Source of the DNA: Pseudoprimorskyibacter sp.
GTDB lineage: Bacteria > Pseudomonadota > Alphaproteobacteria > Rhodobacterales > Rhodobacteraceae
Direction: 5' to 3'
Assembly (NCBI GenBank): GCA_029251265.1
Contig: JAQXDR010000101.1
Coordinates: 1-33,226 of the forward strand
DNA: 33,226 bases
The notes under the pieces are model-generated. The model ran no database searches and was not told where the DNA came from. It was given only the letters and a program-made list of their open reading frames with translations. A program made the translations under genes and the position numbers. This document shows, in pieces, positions 24,530-33,180 of the stretch; the stretch's first letter is position 1; every line of letters starts with the position of its first letter.

Positions 24530-25475
24530 GATCCTGCGCCGACGTGCCTCTGATTTACGAACTGAAATTGCCCGCACCGTGCTGGGGCAAGATGATGTTG
24601 TCGAAATGCTGTTGATCGCGTTGTTTGCACGCGGCCATGTCCTGATCGAAGGCCCACCCGGCACCGCCAAAACACTGTTGGCACGCAGCTTTGCCGCGTC
24701 AATGGATCTGGATTTTGGTAGGATACAATTCACGCCGGATCTGATGCCGGGCGATGTCTTGGGCACATCAATATTTGATTTTTCCACCAGTCAGTTCACC
24801 CTTACCAAGGGGCCGGTTTTCAGTCAGGTTTTGCTGGCCGATGAGATCAATCGCGCGCCGCCAAAAACCCAAGCCGCCCTGCTTCAGGCCATGAACGAGC
24901 GTGCGGTGACGATCGATGGAACAGATTATGACCTTGGGCGGGAATTCATCGTTGTTGCCACCCAAAATCCGATCGAACAGCAAGGCACCTATCCACTTCC
25001 CGAAGCCCAACTTGACCGCTTCTTGTTCAAATTAGAAATTGATTTTCCAGCAGAAGATACTGAATTACAAATTCTGCTCGACCATGCCGAAAAACCATTA
25101 GAAGCCGGCTTGGAAACGACAGAGCTGAACCAAGTGCTCAATGCAGAGGACTTGGCCATCTGTCGCGATGCGATTGACACCGTTATCATCAAGAAAGACA
25201 TCCTGTCGTATCTTTTGCATTTGGTGAGAGCCACGCGCACCCACGCAGAGATCGCTCATGGTGCATCGACGCGGGCTGCAGACGCATTGGCGACCGCTGT
25301 GCGTGCAGCAGCCGCCATGGACGGACGTGATTACGCAATTCCCGACGATGTAAAACGGCTTTTTGTGCCGGCCATGCGCCATCGTATCGTGCTAGGCCCA
25401 ACCGCCGAGATCGAAGGCCGCAATCCAGATGTGGTCCTGACATCTTTGCTTAACCAGATTGGGGCCCCGCGCTGA
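24519..25475 (+). CDS. MoxR family AAA+ ATPase
   Basis: A 318-residue cytoplasmic AAA+ chaperone-type ATPase. Walker A GPPGTAKT is at 45-52, Walker B VLLADEIN at 104-111, sensor 1 VVATQNP around 145-151, and the arginine-finger stretch LDRF at 165-168. The region ADEINRAPPKTQAALLQAMNE is diagnostic for MoxR. MoxR proteins act with von Willebrand factor A domain partners to mature or remodel proteins. The next gene encodes a DUF58 protein with such a fold, and the stop codon lies within its presumed start. Confidence 0.95.
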   Translation: MTLEILRRRASDLRTEIARTVLGQDDVVEMLLIALFARGHVLIEGPPGTAKTLLARSFAASMDLDFGRIQFTPDLMPGDVLGTSIFDFSTSQFTLTKGPVFSQVLLADEINRAPPKTQAALLQAMNERAVTIDGTDYDLGREFIVVATQNPIEQQGTYPLPEAQLDRFLFKLEIDFPAEDTELQILLDHAEKPLEAGLETTELNQVLNAEDLAICRDAIDTVIIKKDILSYLLHLVRATRTHAEIAHGASTRAADALATAVRAAAAMDGRDYAIPDDVKRLFVPAMRHRIVLGPTAEIEGRNPDVVLTSLLNQIGAPR

Positions 25476-26770
25476 TCCGTCCGTCTCAAATAGCCCTTGG
25501 GGCGGGTCTTGCTGCGCTGGTTCTGTCGATTGCTGCACTGGGTCTCAGTCCCGATTATCCCGCATTGGTGCTTTTGCCGTGGTTCGGCTTGCTTGTAGCT
25601 TTGCTATTGGATGCATTGGTGTCGTACAGGCGCCCCCCTGCTCTTGATTTAGCCATTCCGGCAGAAATATTCGTAGGCGACACAATAGACGTTACCTTGA
25701 CAGCAGAACGCCCTACACGACAGTTGCGCGTCAGACTGGACTGGCCCGAGGGTGTGGCTGGACCTGCCGAAGCACCCTTTCCATCTAAGTCCACCGAACA
25801 GACACAAGCGCAGATACAAATACGTGCCCTGCGACGCGGCGCGTGGAGATTGACGGATATCTGGCTTCTTTGGCCATCGCGTTTGCATCTTTGGGAGTTT
25901 GCGCCCCGTTTGCGGTCCAATCAAACGTTTCGCATCGTTCCAAATATCCGGCGTGTCCAATCAGGCGAAATTGATACCCTTGTGCGGTCGTCGCTGTATG
26001 GCAGCAAGTCCAATCAGTCCCTTGGCGATGGGACAGAGTTTCACCAGTTGCAGGATTTTACTCCCGGGATGAATGTAAAATCCATCGACTGGAAACGATC
26101 TGCGCGGCGGCGATCGTTGGTGGCAAAGGACATGCATGCAGAGCGCAATCATAATGTCATTCTATGTCTGGATACAGGCTATTTGATGCAGCAGGATGTG
26201 GCTCGGCTGTCGCGTCTTGATCATGCAGTTACGGCCGCCTTGGCAATGGCATGGGCCGCTGCGATAGGCGGGGACCGCGTTGGATATTTTTCATATGATG
26301 TTCGCCCGCATCACTTGGAATCTCCGGGACCGGGGCGGCGCAGCTTTAGTAGGATGCGCAGTTGGTCAGCAGAACTTTTCCCTGAACCGCGCGAGACCAA
26401 TCATACGCTTGCCATGTCAGTGCTGAACGCGCATACGCCCAAACGCAGCCTGATCGTGGTGTTCACGGAATTTATTGACACCACATCGGCTGAACTTTTG
26501 CTGGACACACTCGCAGTTCTGGCGCGGCGACATCTGATCGTCTTTGTTGCAATCCGTGATCCTGATCTGGACAGCCTTATTGCGTCGTCCCCCAAGACGA
26601 TGGACATGGCGGCACAGATTGTCTCTGCCCATCAGTCATTGGCCGAAAGGCGTTTGGTTATTGAACGTTTGAACCGTTTGGGTGTGACGGTGATTGATGC
26701 CCGCCCCGGAACCATCACGACCCAGCTTATCAGCACATATTTAGAAATCAAAACACGAGAACTGATCTGA
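25472..26770 (+). CDS. DUF58 (vWA-like) membrane protein, probable CTG start
   Basis: A 432-residue protein if read from the CTG at 25472. Two N-terminal transmembrane helices (ALGAGLAALVLSIAALGL; LVLLPWFGLLVALLLDALV) are followed by a beta-rich region, the DUF58 core (DGTEFHQLQDFTPGMNVKSI, DWKRSARRRSLVAKD) and a vWA-like domain (VILCLDTGYLMQQ, IVVFTEFID). The conserved frame extends upstream to the moxR stop with no ATG, GTG or TTG until 25565; starting there would remove the first helix. CTG at 25472 overlaps the moxR TGA, so coupled initiation is likely. The D-T-G-Y metal-site variant is noted. It overlaps the next gene by one base (TGATG). Confidence 0.88.
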   Translation: MIRPSQIALGAGLAALVLSIAALGLSPDYPALVLLPWFGLLVALLLDALVSYRRPPALDLAIPAEIFVGDTIDVTLTAERPTRQLRVRLDWPEGVAGPAEAPFPSKSTEQTQAQIQIRALRRGAWRLTDIWLLWPSRLHLWEFAPRLRSNQTFRIVPNIRRVQSGEIDTLVRSSLYGSKSNQSLGDGTEFHQLQDFTPGMNVKSIDWKRSARRRSLVAKDMHAERNHNVILCLDTGYLMQQDVARLSRLDHAVTAALAMAWAAAIGGDRVGYFSYDVRPHHLESPGPGRRSFSRMRSWSAELFPEPRETNHTLAMSVLNAHTPKRSLIVVFTEFIDTTSAELLLDTLAVLARRHLIVFVAIRDPDLDSLIASSPKTMDMAAQIVSAHQSLAERRLVIERLNRLGVTVIDARPGTITTQLISTYLEIKTRELI

Positions 26771-27777
26771 TGTCACAAAATGATGACGCGCTGCGCTCTG
26801 CGCGGTTCAGAGCGGAACGAGAAGCCAAATGGCGTAATTTGGAAGCCTTGGTCAGTCAGGCTGAAACTCGCAGCACCCGACGCATGGGCTACCACGATGT
26901 CCGCAATTTGGTGGATTTGTACCGCCAAGCAACGACATCTTTGGCAATTGCGCGCGAGATCTCGCTCGATAAGGCCTTGCTGGCCTATCTTGAGGCCCTG
27001 ACAGCAAGGGCCTACCTGACCGTTTACGCGCCACAAACCCCTGTAGGCGGCGTTATGTGGCGATTTTTCTCAAAAGGTGCACCACAAGCGCTAAGACGGT
27101 CTGGAGTTCTTATCCTGTTGGGCGTGGTGTGCATGGGACTAGGTGTGCTTGCAGGGTATTTGCTCTATTTCGAAAATGCAGATTGGTTTTACGTCTTTAT
27201 GCCTACAGAGCTTGCTGGCGGGCGCACGCCAGAGGCCACGACAGGCGACCTTCTTGATGCTATTTATAGCGACACCTCCGTTGAAACAGGCGCATTGGGG
27301 GCGTTTGCGTCTTATTTGTTTTCCCACAATACCCGAATTGCGTTTTTGGTTTTTGGATTGGGCCTGTTTCTATGCGCGCCTGCGCTGATATTGACGTTTT
27401 TGAACGGGCTGACACTGGGTGCGTTTTTGGCCTTGCATGTCGAACGTGGCATCGGGTGGGATCTGGGCGGGTGGTTGTCCATTCACGGGGTCACCGAGAT
27501 CGGAGCGATTTGTGTGGCTTGTGCCGGTGGTCTGAAACTGGGTTCAGCCGCGATGTTTCCCGGAATGCGCAGCCGCGCAGACAGCCTGCGCCATGCCGGA
27601 CATGATGCCGCAAAACTGGCGATTGTGGCTGCCTTTATGTTGATCGTCGCCGCGATCCTTGAAGGGTTCGCAAGGCAAATGGTCCAAGACATGGTATGGC
27701 GCTACGTATTGGGATGGGGGATTGGTGCGCTGTGGCTCTCATGGGCCATTACCACCGGAAAAGAGCGCATCTCATGA
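26770..27777 (+). CDS. SpoIIM-like (DUF95) integral membrane protein
   Basis: A 335-residue membrane protein. A soluble helical N-terminal part (residues 1-110, with RRMGYHDVRNLVDLYRQAT) is followed by about five to six transmembrane segments (GVLILLGVVCMGLGVLAGYLL; IAFLVFGLGLFLCAPALILTF; GAICVACAGGLKLG; AIVAAFMLIVAAILEGF; YVLGWGIGALWLSW). The GLTLGAFLALHVERG and HGVTEIGAI stretches are typical of SpoIIM homologues, whose Bacillus member works in engulfment membrane remodelling. This organism shows no sign of sporulation, so another membrane role is expected. Coupled to its neighbours by one- and four-base overlaps. Confidence 0.85.
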   Translation: MSQNDDALRSARFRAEREAKWRNLEALVSQAETRSTRRMGYHDVRNLVDLYRQATTSLAIAREISLDKALLAYLEALTARAYLTVYAPQTPVGGVMWRFFSKGAPQALRRSGVLILLGVVCMGLGVLAGYLLYFENADWFYVFMPTELAGGRTPEATTGDLLDAIYSDTSVETGALGAFASYLFSHNTRIAFLVFGLGLFLCAPALILTFLNGLTLGAFLALHVERGIGWDLGGWLSIHGVTEIGAICVACAGGLKLGSAAMFPGMRSRADSLRHAGHDAAKLAIVAAFMLIVAAILEGFARQMVQDMVWRYVLGWGIGALWLSWAITTGKERIS

Positions 27778-28718
27778 CCCCGGGAACGCACAGTAGACGG
27801 CGACGCAAGGCGGCACGCGCATCCCGCATTATCGAAAGTGATCAGATCCATCCTCCCGAAGGTGTCCCACTGACATTGCCAGTCGCGCGCACCGGTGTAC
27901 GTTTTAGCGCGCAAATCCTAGATCTGATCCTTACTCTGATCACGCTGATTGCCATCGTTATTATTCTGTCATGGCTCGAACTTTTTGATGATACGACAAT
28001 CAGCGCCGTGATCGCGTTGTTGTTCTTTTTCATACGCATTCCCTATTACGCGCTGACCGAATTGGCGTGGAACGGCCAGACCTTTGGCAAACGGTTGTTA
28101 AAGATCAAAGTGGTGGCCCATGATGGGGGGCCCTTGACAACTCATGCCATTGTTTTGCGCAATCTTACCAAAGAGGCCGAGGTCTTTTTGCCAGCGACTT
28201 TATTGCTGACCTTCAGCTGGTTGAGCGGATGGCAGGCTTGGCTGGCGATCGGGTGGATCGCAATTTGCCTGCTGGTGCCGCTCCGCGATATCTATGCACG
28301 CAGGTTGGGCGATATATTGGCAGGCACACATGTCGTGCACCTGCCCCAGCCCGTTTTTTTGCCGGAACTGGCCAAATCGCATGAAAGATCCGAAAAATTC
28401 AGTCCCGATTTTGTGTTTCGCAGTGATCAACTGGACCATTATGGGGCGTATGAGCTTCAAACGCTTGAAACATTGTTAAGGGTCGGTCCCCCGATCTTGC
28501 ACAAACAAAGAAAGCGTTATGCAAACACACGTGCGATCGTCACTCAAAAAATCCGTACCAAGATCGGCTATGCCGAGGCCATTCCCGAAAATAAGCAAGA
28601 AGCGTTTTTACGTGCATTCTATGCCGCACAACGAAAACACCTTGAAAGCAAGCAGCTTTTCGGTGACCGTCGGGCCGACAAATATCACGCGGAAAACTCG
28701 GATGGCAAAAGGCAATAA
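27774..28718 (+). CDS. RDD family membrane protein with C-terminal soluble extension
   Basis: A 314-residue membrane protein. The RDD signature is split: VRFSAQILDLILTL with Arg and Asp near residue 43, GQTFGKRLLKIKVV near 103, and RDIYARRLGDILAGTHVV near 180-200. Three to four transmembrane segments are present. A polar C-terminal part of about 110 residues (from SHERSEKF to KYHAENSDGKRQ) follows. The ATG at 27774 overlaps the stop of the preceding gene (ATGA). RDD proteins are proposed to be membrane transporters, but the substrate is not deducible. It is the last gene of the overlapping set; a 117-base gap follows. Confidence 0.85.
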   Translation: MTPGTHSRRRRKAARASRIIESDQIHPPEGVPLTLPVARTGVRFSAQILDLILTLITLIAIVIILSWLELFDDTTISAVIALLFFFIRIPYYALTELAWNGQTFGKRLLKIKVVAHDGGPLTTHAIVLRNLTKEAEVFLPATLLLTFSWLSGWQAWLAIGWIAICLLVPLRDIYARRLGDILAGTHVVHLPQPVFLPELAKSHERSEKFSPDFVFRSDQLDHYGAYELQTLETLLRVGPPILHKQRKRYANTRAIVTQKIRTKIGYAEAIPENKQEAFLRAFYAAQRKHLESKQLFGDRRADKYHAENSDGKRQ

Positions 28719-28835
28719 CCTATTGGACCACACACTCCGATGGGCTTTGCCTTGCGGAAGGAAATTCGTTCGTGCATGATCCAGTGCAACTTTTGCCATT
28801 CTTGGATGCAACGCCAGTGACTGAAGGCTTCTGCA

Positions 28836-29585
28836 ATGACCCACAATTCAAACTTCGATAACATCCCATCGCTAGGTGTCGGGCAAATTCTTGCACGGTC
28901 CTTTTCAATTTACTTTGATAATTTCTTGGCGATCCTGACGCTTTGTATGATCCCCGCTTTGTTAAGCACAGCCCCCATCGCCATGTTGCAAACGGGCACA
29001 TCGACTGATGGCGACATCATAAGCGGATTTTCGGTTTTGCTGTCTGTCATTGGTAATTTTTTAGCCATCGGTATGGTTGTTCAATTGACCTATGACAAAT
29101 TTTCAGGACGCCACAATACGCTTGGTGCGTATTTTTCAAATGCTTTCAGGGTTCTGATAAAGCTGGTTCTCTTTGGAATCCTCGTCTCAATTCTTGCAGG
29201 CATCGGAACCGTCTTTCTTGTCCTGCCGGGTCTGTATATCGCTGCAATGTTTTATGTGGTCTCTCCCGTGATCTTGATGGAACCGGGTGTATCCCCGCTT
29301 GCGCGAAGCCTTGCACTAACCAAAAGCTATCGCTGGCCGTTGGTCGGGCTTATGATCGTCGTTTTTATCATCTCAATCATCTCGACCAGCGTCATCAGCG
29401 GGGGATTGAACGTCCTTTTTGTCTCAACAGCCGGTCCCAGCATATTTCTGATGACCGTTTCACAAACACTGGCAAACGCTATTTTCTACGGCTTTGGCGG
29501 AGTTGTTGCGGCGCTGGTTTATGCACGACTACGCGAACTGAAAGAGGGTTTGGGTATTGAGGACATGGCAAACGTCTTTGAATGA
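28836..29585 (+). CDS. Polytopic membrane protein, glycerophosphoryl diester phosphodiesterase membrane-domain-like
   Basis: A 249-residue integral membrane protein with about six hydrophobic segments. The N-terminus SLGVGQILARSFSIYFDNF and the repeated pattern PGLYIAAMFYVVSPVILMEPG-type (ILMEPGVSPLARSLALTKSY) resemble the membrane domain family found alone in many alphaproteobacteria. GAAGG precedes the ATG. It is on the same strand as the MoxR operon and 117 bases downstream, so it may be cotranscribed, but without overlap. Function unknown. Confidence 0.75.
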   Translation: MTHNSNFDNIPSLGVGQILARSFSIYFDNFLAILTLCMIPALLSTAPIAMLQTGTSTDGDIISGFSVLLSVIGNFLAIGMVVQLTYDKFSGRHNTLGAYFSNAFRVLIKLVLFGILVSILAGIGTVFLVLPGLYIAAMFYVVSPVILMEPGVSPLARSLALTKSYRWPLVGLMIVVFIISIISTSVISGGLNVLFVSTAGPSIFLMTVSQTLANAIFYGFGGVVAALVYARLRELKEGLGIEDMANVFE

Positions 29586-29662
29586 TCATCCCCTACGGAA
29601 AGAGTGCGCACCAGAAGCGACCCACAAGACGACAGGCTTTGTAGATAGCGCCTGCTGTGGCT

Positions 29663-29689
29663 GGTCTGCGGTTTTTTGATCCGCAGACC
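29663..29689. terminator. Hairpin between convergent genes
   Basis: GGTCTGCGG and CCGCAGACC form a perfect nine-base stem around a loop containing six T residues. It lies between the convergent membrane-protein gene and mfd. On the minus strand a second short hairpin (ACCGCA-TCGG-TGCGGT) precedes it. Probably a bidirectional end-of-transcript structure; the T-run is in the loop, not behind the stem. Confidence 0.5.
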
Positions 29690-29703
29690 GCACCGATGCG
29701 GTT

Positions 29704-32700
29704 CTATGATGTCTTGGCTGATTTGGTCGCCCGCGCCTTTTCCGCCAGATCGCGGGCGATGGCAAAGGCGCCTTTGATCTTGTCCGCGTCGCTTTTCCAA
29801 TCCCGACGGACAACAATCTTGTTATCGCGGATTTTCGCAAGATTGCGCGGATCCTGAATGAATTGCGCCAACCCCTCGGGGTTGGGAAACTTGTCGTTGT
29901 GGAACTGGACCGTCGCGCCTTTGGGCCCACCATCTAGCCGGGCAATGCCTGCCCGCTTGCACATTGCCTTGATCCGGACAACCAGCAACAAGGTGTTCAC
30001 CTCACGCGGCAACTTGCCAAAGCGGTCAATAAGTTCTGCGGCAAAGCCTTCCAGTTCGACCTTTTTGGTCAATGATGACAGCCGCCGGTACAGGCCAAGG
30101 CGCACATCCAGATCAGGCACAAATGTGTCCGGTATCAACACGGACACACCCAGATTTATCTGTGGTGCCCATTGATCATTCATATCTGACAGACCTTCAA
30201 GTTCGCCTGATTTGATTTTTGCAATCGCCTCTTCCAACATGGATTGGTACAGCTCATAACCCACATCACGCATCTGGCCTGACTGTTCTTCGCCCAAAAG
30301 ATTACCAGCACCGCGGATATCAAGATCCTGACTGGCCAGTGTAAATCCGGCGCCAAGCGTGTCCAGACTGCCCAGCACACGAAGTCTCTTTTGTGCCTGT
30401 GGCGTCAGTTTGGCGCGTGGTTTGGTCGTCAGATAGGCATAGGCCCGCGTCTTGGACCGCCCCACACGACCGCGGATCTGATATAGCTGTGACAATCCGA
30501 ACATATCAGATCGATGGACGATCATGGTGTTGGCGGTTGGGATATCCAGTCCCGATTCAACAATAGTAGTCGCCACCAGCACATCAAACTTACCATCGTA
30601 GAAGGCGTTCATGCGGTCATCCAAGTCACCGGCAGCCATCTGACCATTGGCCACAACAAAAGACACCTCAGGCACTTGTTCACGCAGAAAGGTTTCGATC
30701 TCGGGCAGATCCTTGATGCGTGGCACAACAAAAAAGGATTGCCCACCACGGTAATGTTCGCGCAGCAAAGCCTCTCGGATCGTGACCGGGTCGAATTCGC
30801 TGACATAGGTTCGAATGGCCAGACGATCCACCGGCGGCGTCCCAATAATCGATAGATCGCGCACCCCTGTCAGGCTGAGTTGCAGCGTCCGCGGAATGGG
30901 AGTCGCCGTCAGGGTCAAAACATGAATGTCACTGCGCAATTGTTTGAGCTGTTCTTTGTGCGCAACGCCAAAATGCTGCTCTTCATCAATAATCAGCAAG
31001 CCGAGATTTTGAAACCGCAGCCCCTTGGCAAGCAAAGCATGTGTGCCCACCACGATATCCACAGTCCCGCGCGACAGTCCGTCCCGCGCACGCGCTGCGT
31101 CCTTAGCCGAGGTGAAACGCGACAGGCCATGCACCTCTAGCGGAAACCCCCGAAACCGTTCGGCAAAACTCTTCAGGTGCTGGCGCGCCAAAAGCGTCGT
31201 TGGGGCGATCACAGCAACCTGCAACCCAGACATTGCGGCAATAAAGGCTGCGCGCATTGCAACTTCGGTCTTACCAAACCCTACGTCGCCACAGATCAGA
31301 CGATCCATAGGCTGGCCGGACTGCATATCGCTCAGAACATCGTCGATTGCGCCTAGCTGATCATCCGTTTCAGTATAGGGGAACCGCGCGGAAAACGTAT
31401 CCCAAGCGCCCGGCGGTGGATCTATCATCGGAGCCTTGCGCAGGGCCCTTTCGGCGGCGATCCGGATCAGACGTTCGGCTATTTCACGGATACGTTCTTT
31501 CAGACGCGCCTTTTTCGCCTGCCATGCCCCCCCGCCCAAACGATCCAAAAGACCTTGCTCGTGGCCGTACTTGGACAGCAGTTCGATGTTTTCAACCGGC
31601 AGATATAGCTTGCTGTCTTCGGCATAATGCAACAACAGGCACTCGTGCGCAGCCCCCGCAGCAGAGATCACGTCCATACCCATATAGCGACCGATCCCAT
31701 GATCAACATGGACGACCAGATCACCCGGAGTCAGAGATTGCGTTTCGGTTAGAAAATTCTCGGCTTTGCGGCGCTTTTGCGGTTTCCGGATCAAACGGTC
31801 GCCCAGAACATCCTGTTCCGAAATAACCGTGAGTTGCCCCTGCCCCCATGGCGCCACAAACCCTTGATCCAGCCCCCAGACGGCCAGATGCAAACCCTGC
31901 TTGCCAATGCGGGTTGCGTTTTCAACCAGCACAGCGCCTGCAAGACCTTCGTCTTCGATCAGACCGTTCAGACGTTCACGAGCGCCTTTGGAATAGCTCG
32001 CGATCAGCACCGGACCATCCGCCAAACGCGCCTTTACATGGGTTGCCAATGCACCAAACAGGCTGACCTCTTCGCGCTGCCGTTCCGGCGCAAAGTTGCG
32101 CCCTATGCGGGCACCCGCATCCACAACACCTGGCCCACTGGCTTGCGGCAAAGGATGAAAGCTGACCGTCCGATGCGGCGCCAACGCCGACTGCCATGCG
32201 GCTTCGTCCAGATACAACAGGTCTGGTGGAGCCGGTTTATAAACCGTGCCCATACGGTTGCGTTCCGCAGCAGCCAGACGGCGGGTTTCATATTGATCCA
32301 CAATACCATCCCGACGCGATATACGTGTAGGTATGATCTGGTCATCCAGTGTCACGGTCGCTGCGGGCAGATAATCAAAAATCGTTTCAAGACGGTCGTG
32401 GAAAAAGCCTAGCCAATGTTCCATCCCTTGATGTTTCCTGCCTGCACTGACGGCCTCATACAAAGGATCGTCACTTCCAGCCGCACCAAATTCCACGCGG
32501 TAATTCTGGCGAAAACGGGTGATCGCGGCCTCGTCCAGTATAACCTCAGACACCGGTGCCAATTCGATCTGGGTCAGCTTTTCCGTCGTGCGTTGCGTGG
32601 CGGGATCAAAACGGCGTGCCCCATCCAGAACATCCCCAAACAGATCCAACCGGACCGGACCACGTTCACCAGGCGGAAAAATGTCAATAATACCACCACG

Positions 32701-33180
32701 AATGGCGTAATCGCCGGGCTCCATGACCGTGGGAGCCGGGCTAAAGCCCATGCGCACAAGAAAATGGCGCAGGGCCTCTTCGTCAATACGTGCGCCGACC
32801 GACGCAGAAAACGCGGCTGTTTTCAGGGTTTCGCGCGCCGGAACCCGCTGTGTGGCGGCACCAATTGTGGTCAGCACGATATAGCGTTTGGGCATTTCGT
32901 GCACCAACGCCGCCAGCGTCGCCATGCGCATGGCTGAAATATCAGCATTGGGCGACACTCGATCATAGGGCAAACAATCCCACGCAGGAAAAACAAAGAC
33001 CGGCAAATCGGGCGCAAAAAAACGCAAAGCTTCGACCGTCCGCTGCAAGCGTTTGTCATCGCGCACAATATGAAGAACGGGTGCTTTGGCAGCTTCGTCC
33101 AGAACGACACAGGCGTCAAAGCCTTCGGGCGTGCCACCTTTAAGAATATGCGAGGCTTGGGTCATTATGGCTCTGTTCAT
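29704..33180 (-). CDS. mfd: Transcription-repair coupling factor
   Basis: A 1158-residue ATP-dependent translocase that dislodges stalled RNA polymerase and recruits UvrA to the lesion. The UvrB-homology region occupies the N-terminal half (FPAWDCLPYDRVSPN near 65-78; YAIRGGIIDIFPPGERGPVR near 158-177). The RNA-polymerase interaction domain begins at about 483 (LTPGDLVVHVDHGIGRYMGM). The helicase motifs follow: Walker A GDVGFGKT near 631, DEEQHFGV, LTATPIPRTLQ, and QIRGRVGRSKTRAYAYL. A C-terminal TRCF domain ends the protein. Start at 33180 or at the internal ATG at 33165 (MTQASHILKGG), which fits the family better; neither has a clear ribosome-binding site. The frame remains open upstream through a hexanucleotide repeat to the window edge. 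Confidence 0.95.
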   Translation of the reverse strand: MNRAIMTQASHILKGGTPEGFDACVVLDEAAKAPVLHIVRDDKRLQRTVEALRFFAPDLPVFVFPAWDCLPYDRVSPNADISAMRMATLAALVHEMPKRYIVLTTIGAATQRVPARETLKTAAFSASVGARIDEEALRHFLVRMGFSPAPTVMEPGDYAIRGGIIDIFPPGERGPVRLDLFGDVLDGARRFDPATQRTTEKLTQIELAPVSEVILDEAAITRFRQNYRVEFGAAGSDDPLYEAVSAGRKHQGMEHWLGFFHDRLETIFDYLPAATVTLDDQIIPTRISRRDGIVDQYETRRLAAAERNRMGTVYKPAPPDLLYLDEAAWQSALAPHRTVSFHPLPQASGPGVVDAGARIGRNFAPERQREEVSLFGALATHVKARLADGPVLIASYSKGARERLNGLIEDEGLAGAVLVENATRIGKQGLHLAVWGLDQGFVAPWGQGQLTVISEQDVLGDRLIRKPQKRRKAENFLTETQSLTPGDLVVHVDHGIGRYMGMDVISAAGAAHECLLLHYAEDSKLYLPVENIELLSKYGHEQGLLDRLGGGAWQAKKARLKERIREIAERLIRIAAERALRKAPMIDPPPGAWDTFSARFPYTETDDQLGAIDDVLSDMQSGQPMDRLICGDVGFGKTEVAMRAAFIAAMSGLQVAVIAPTTLLARQHLKSFAERFRGFPLEVHGLSRFTSAKDAARARDGLSRGTVDIVVGTHALLAKGLRFQNLGLLIIDEEQHFGVAHKEQLKQLRSDIHVLTLTATPIPRTLQLSLTGVRDLSIIGTPPVDRLAIRTYVSEFDPVTIREALLREHYRGGQSFFVVPRIKDLPEIETFLREQVPEVSFVVANGQMAAGDLDDRMNAFYDGKFDVLVATTIVESGLDIPTANTMIVHRSDMFGLSQLYQIRGRVGRSKTRAYAYLTTKPRAKLTPQAQKRLRVLGSLDTLGAGFTLASQDLDIRGAGNLLGEEQSGQMRDVGYELYQSMLEEAIAKIKSGELEGLSDMNDQWAPQINLGVSVLIPDTFVPDLDVRLGLYRRLSSLTKKVELEGFAAELIDRFGKLPREVNTLLLVVRIKAMCKRAGIARLDGGPKGATVQFHNDKFPNPEGLAQFIQDPRNLAKIRDNKIVVRRDWKSDADKIKGAFAIARDLAEKARATKSAKTS

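Noticed and set aside
31777-32412. Open frame of 211 codons on the plus strand inside mfd
   Set aside because: It is antisense to the conserved Mfd coding region, and its composition is typical of a shadow frame.
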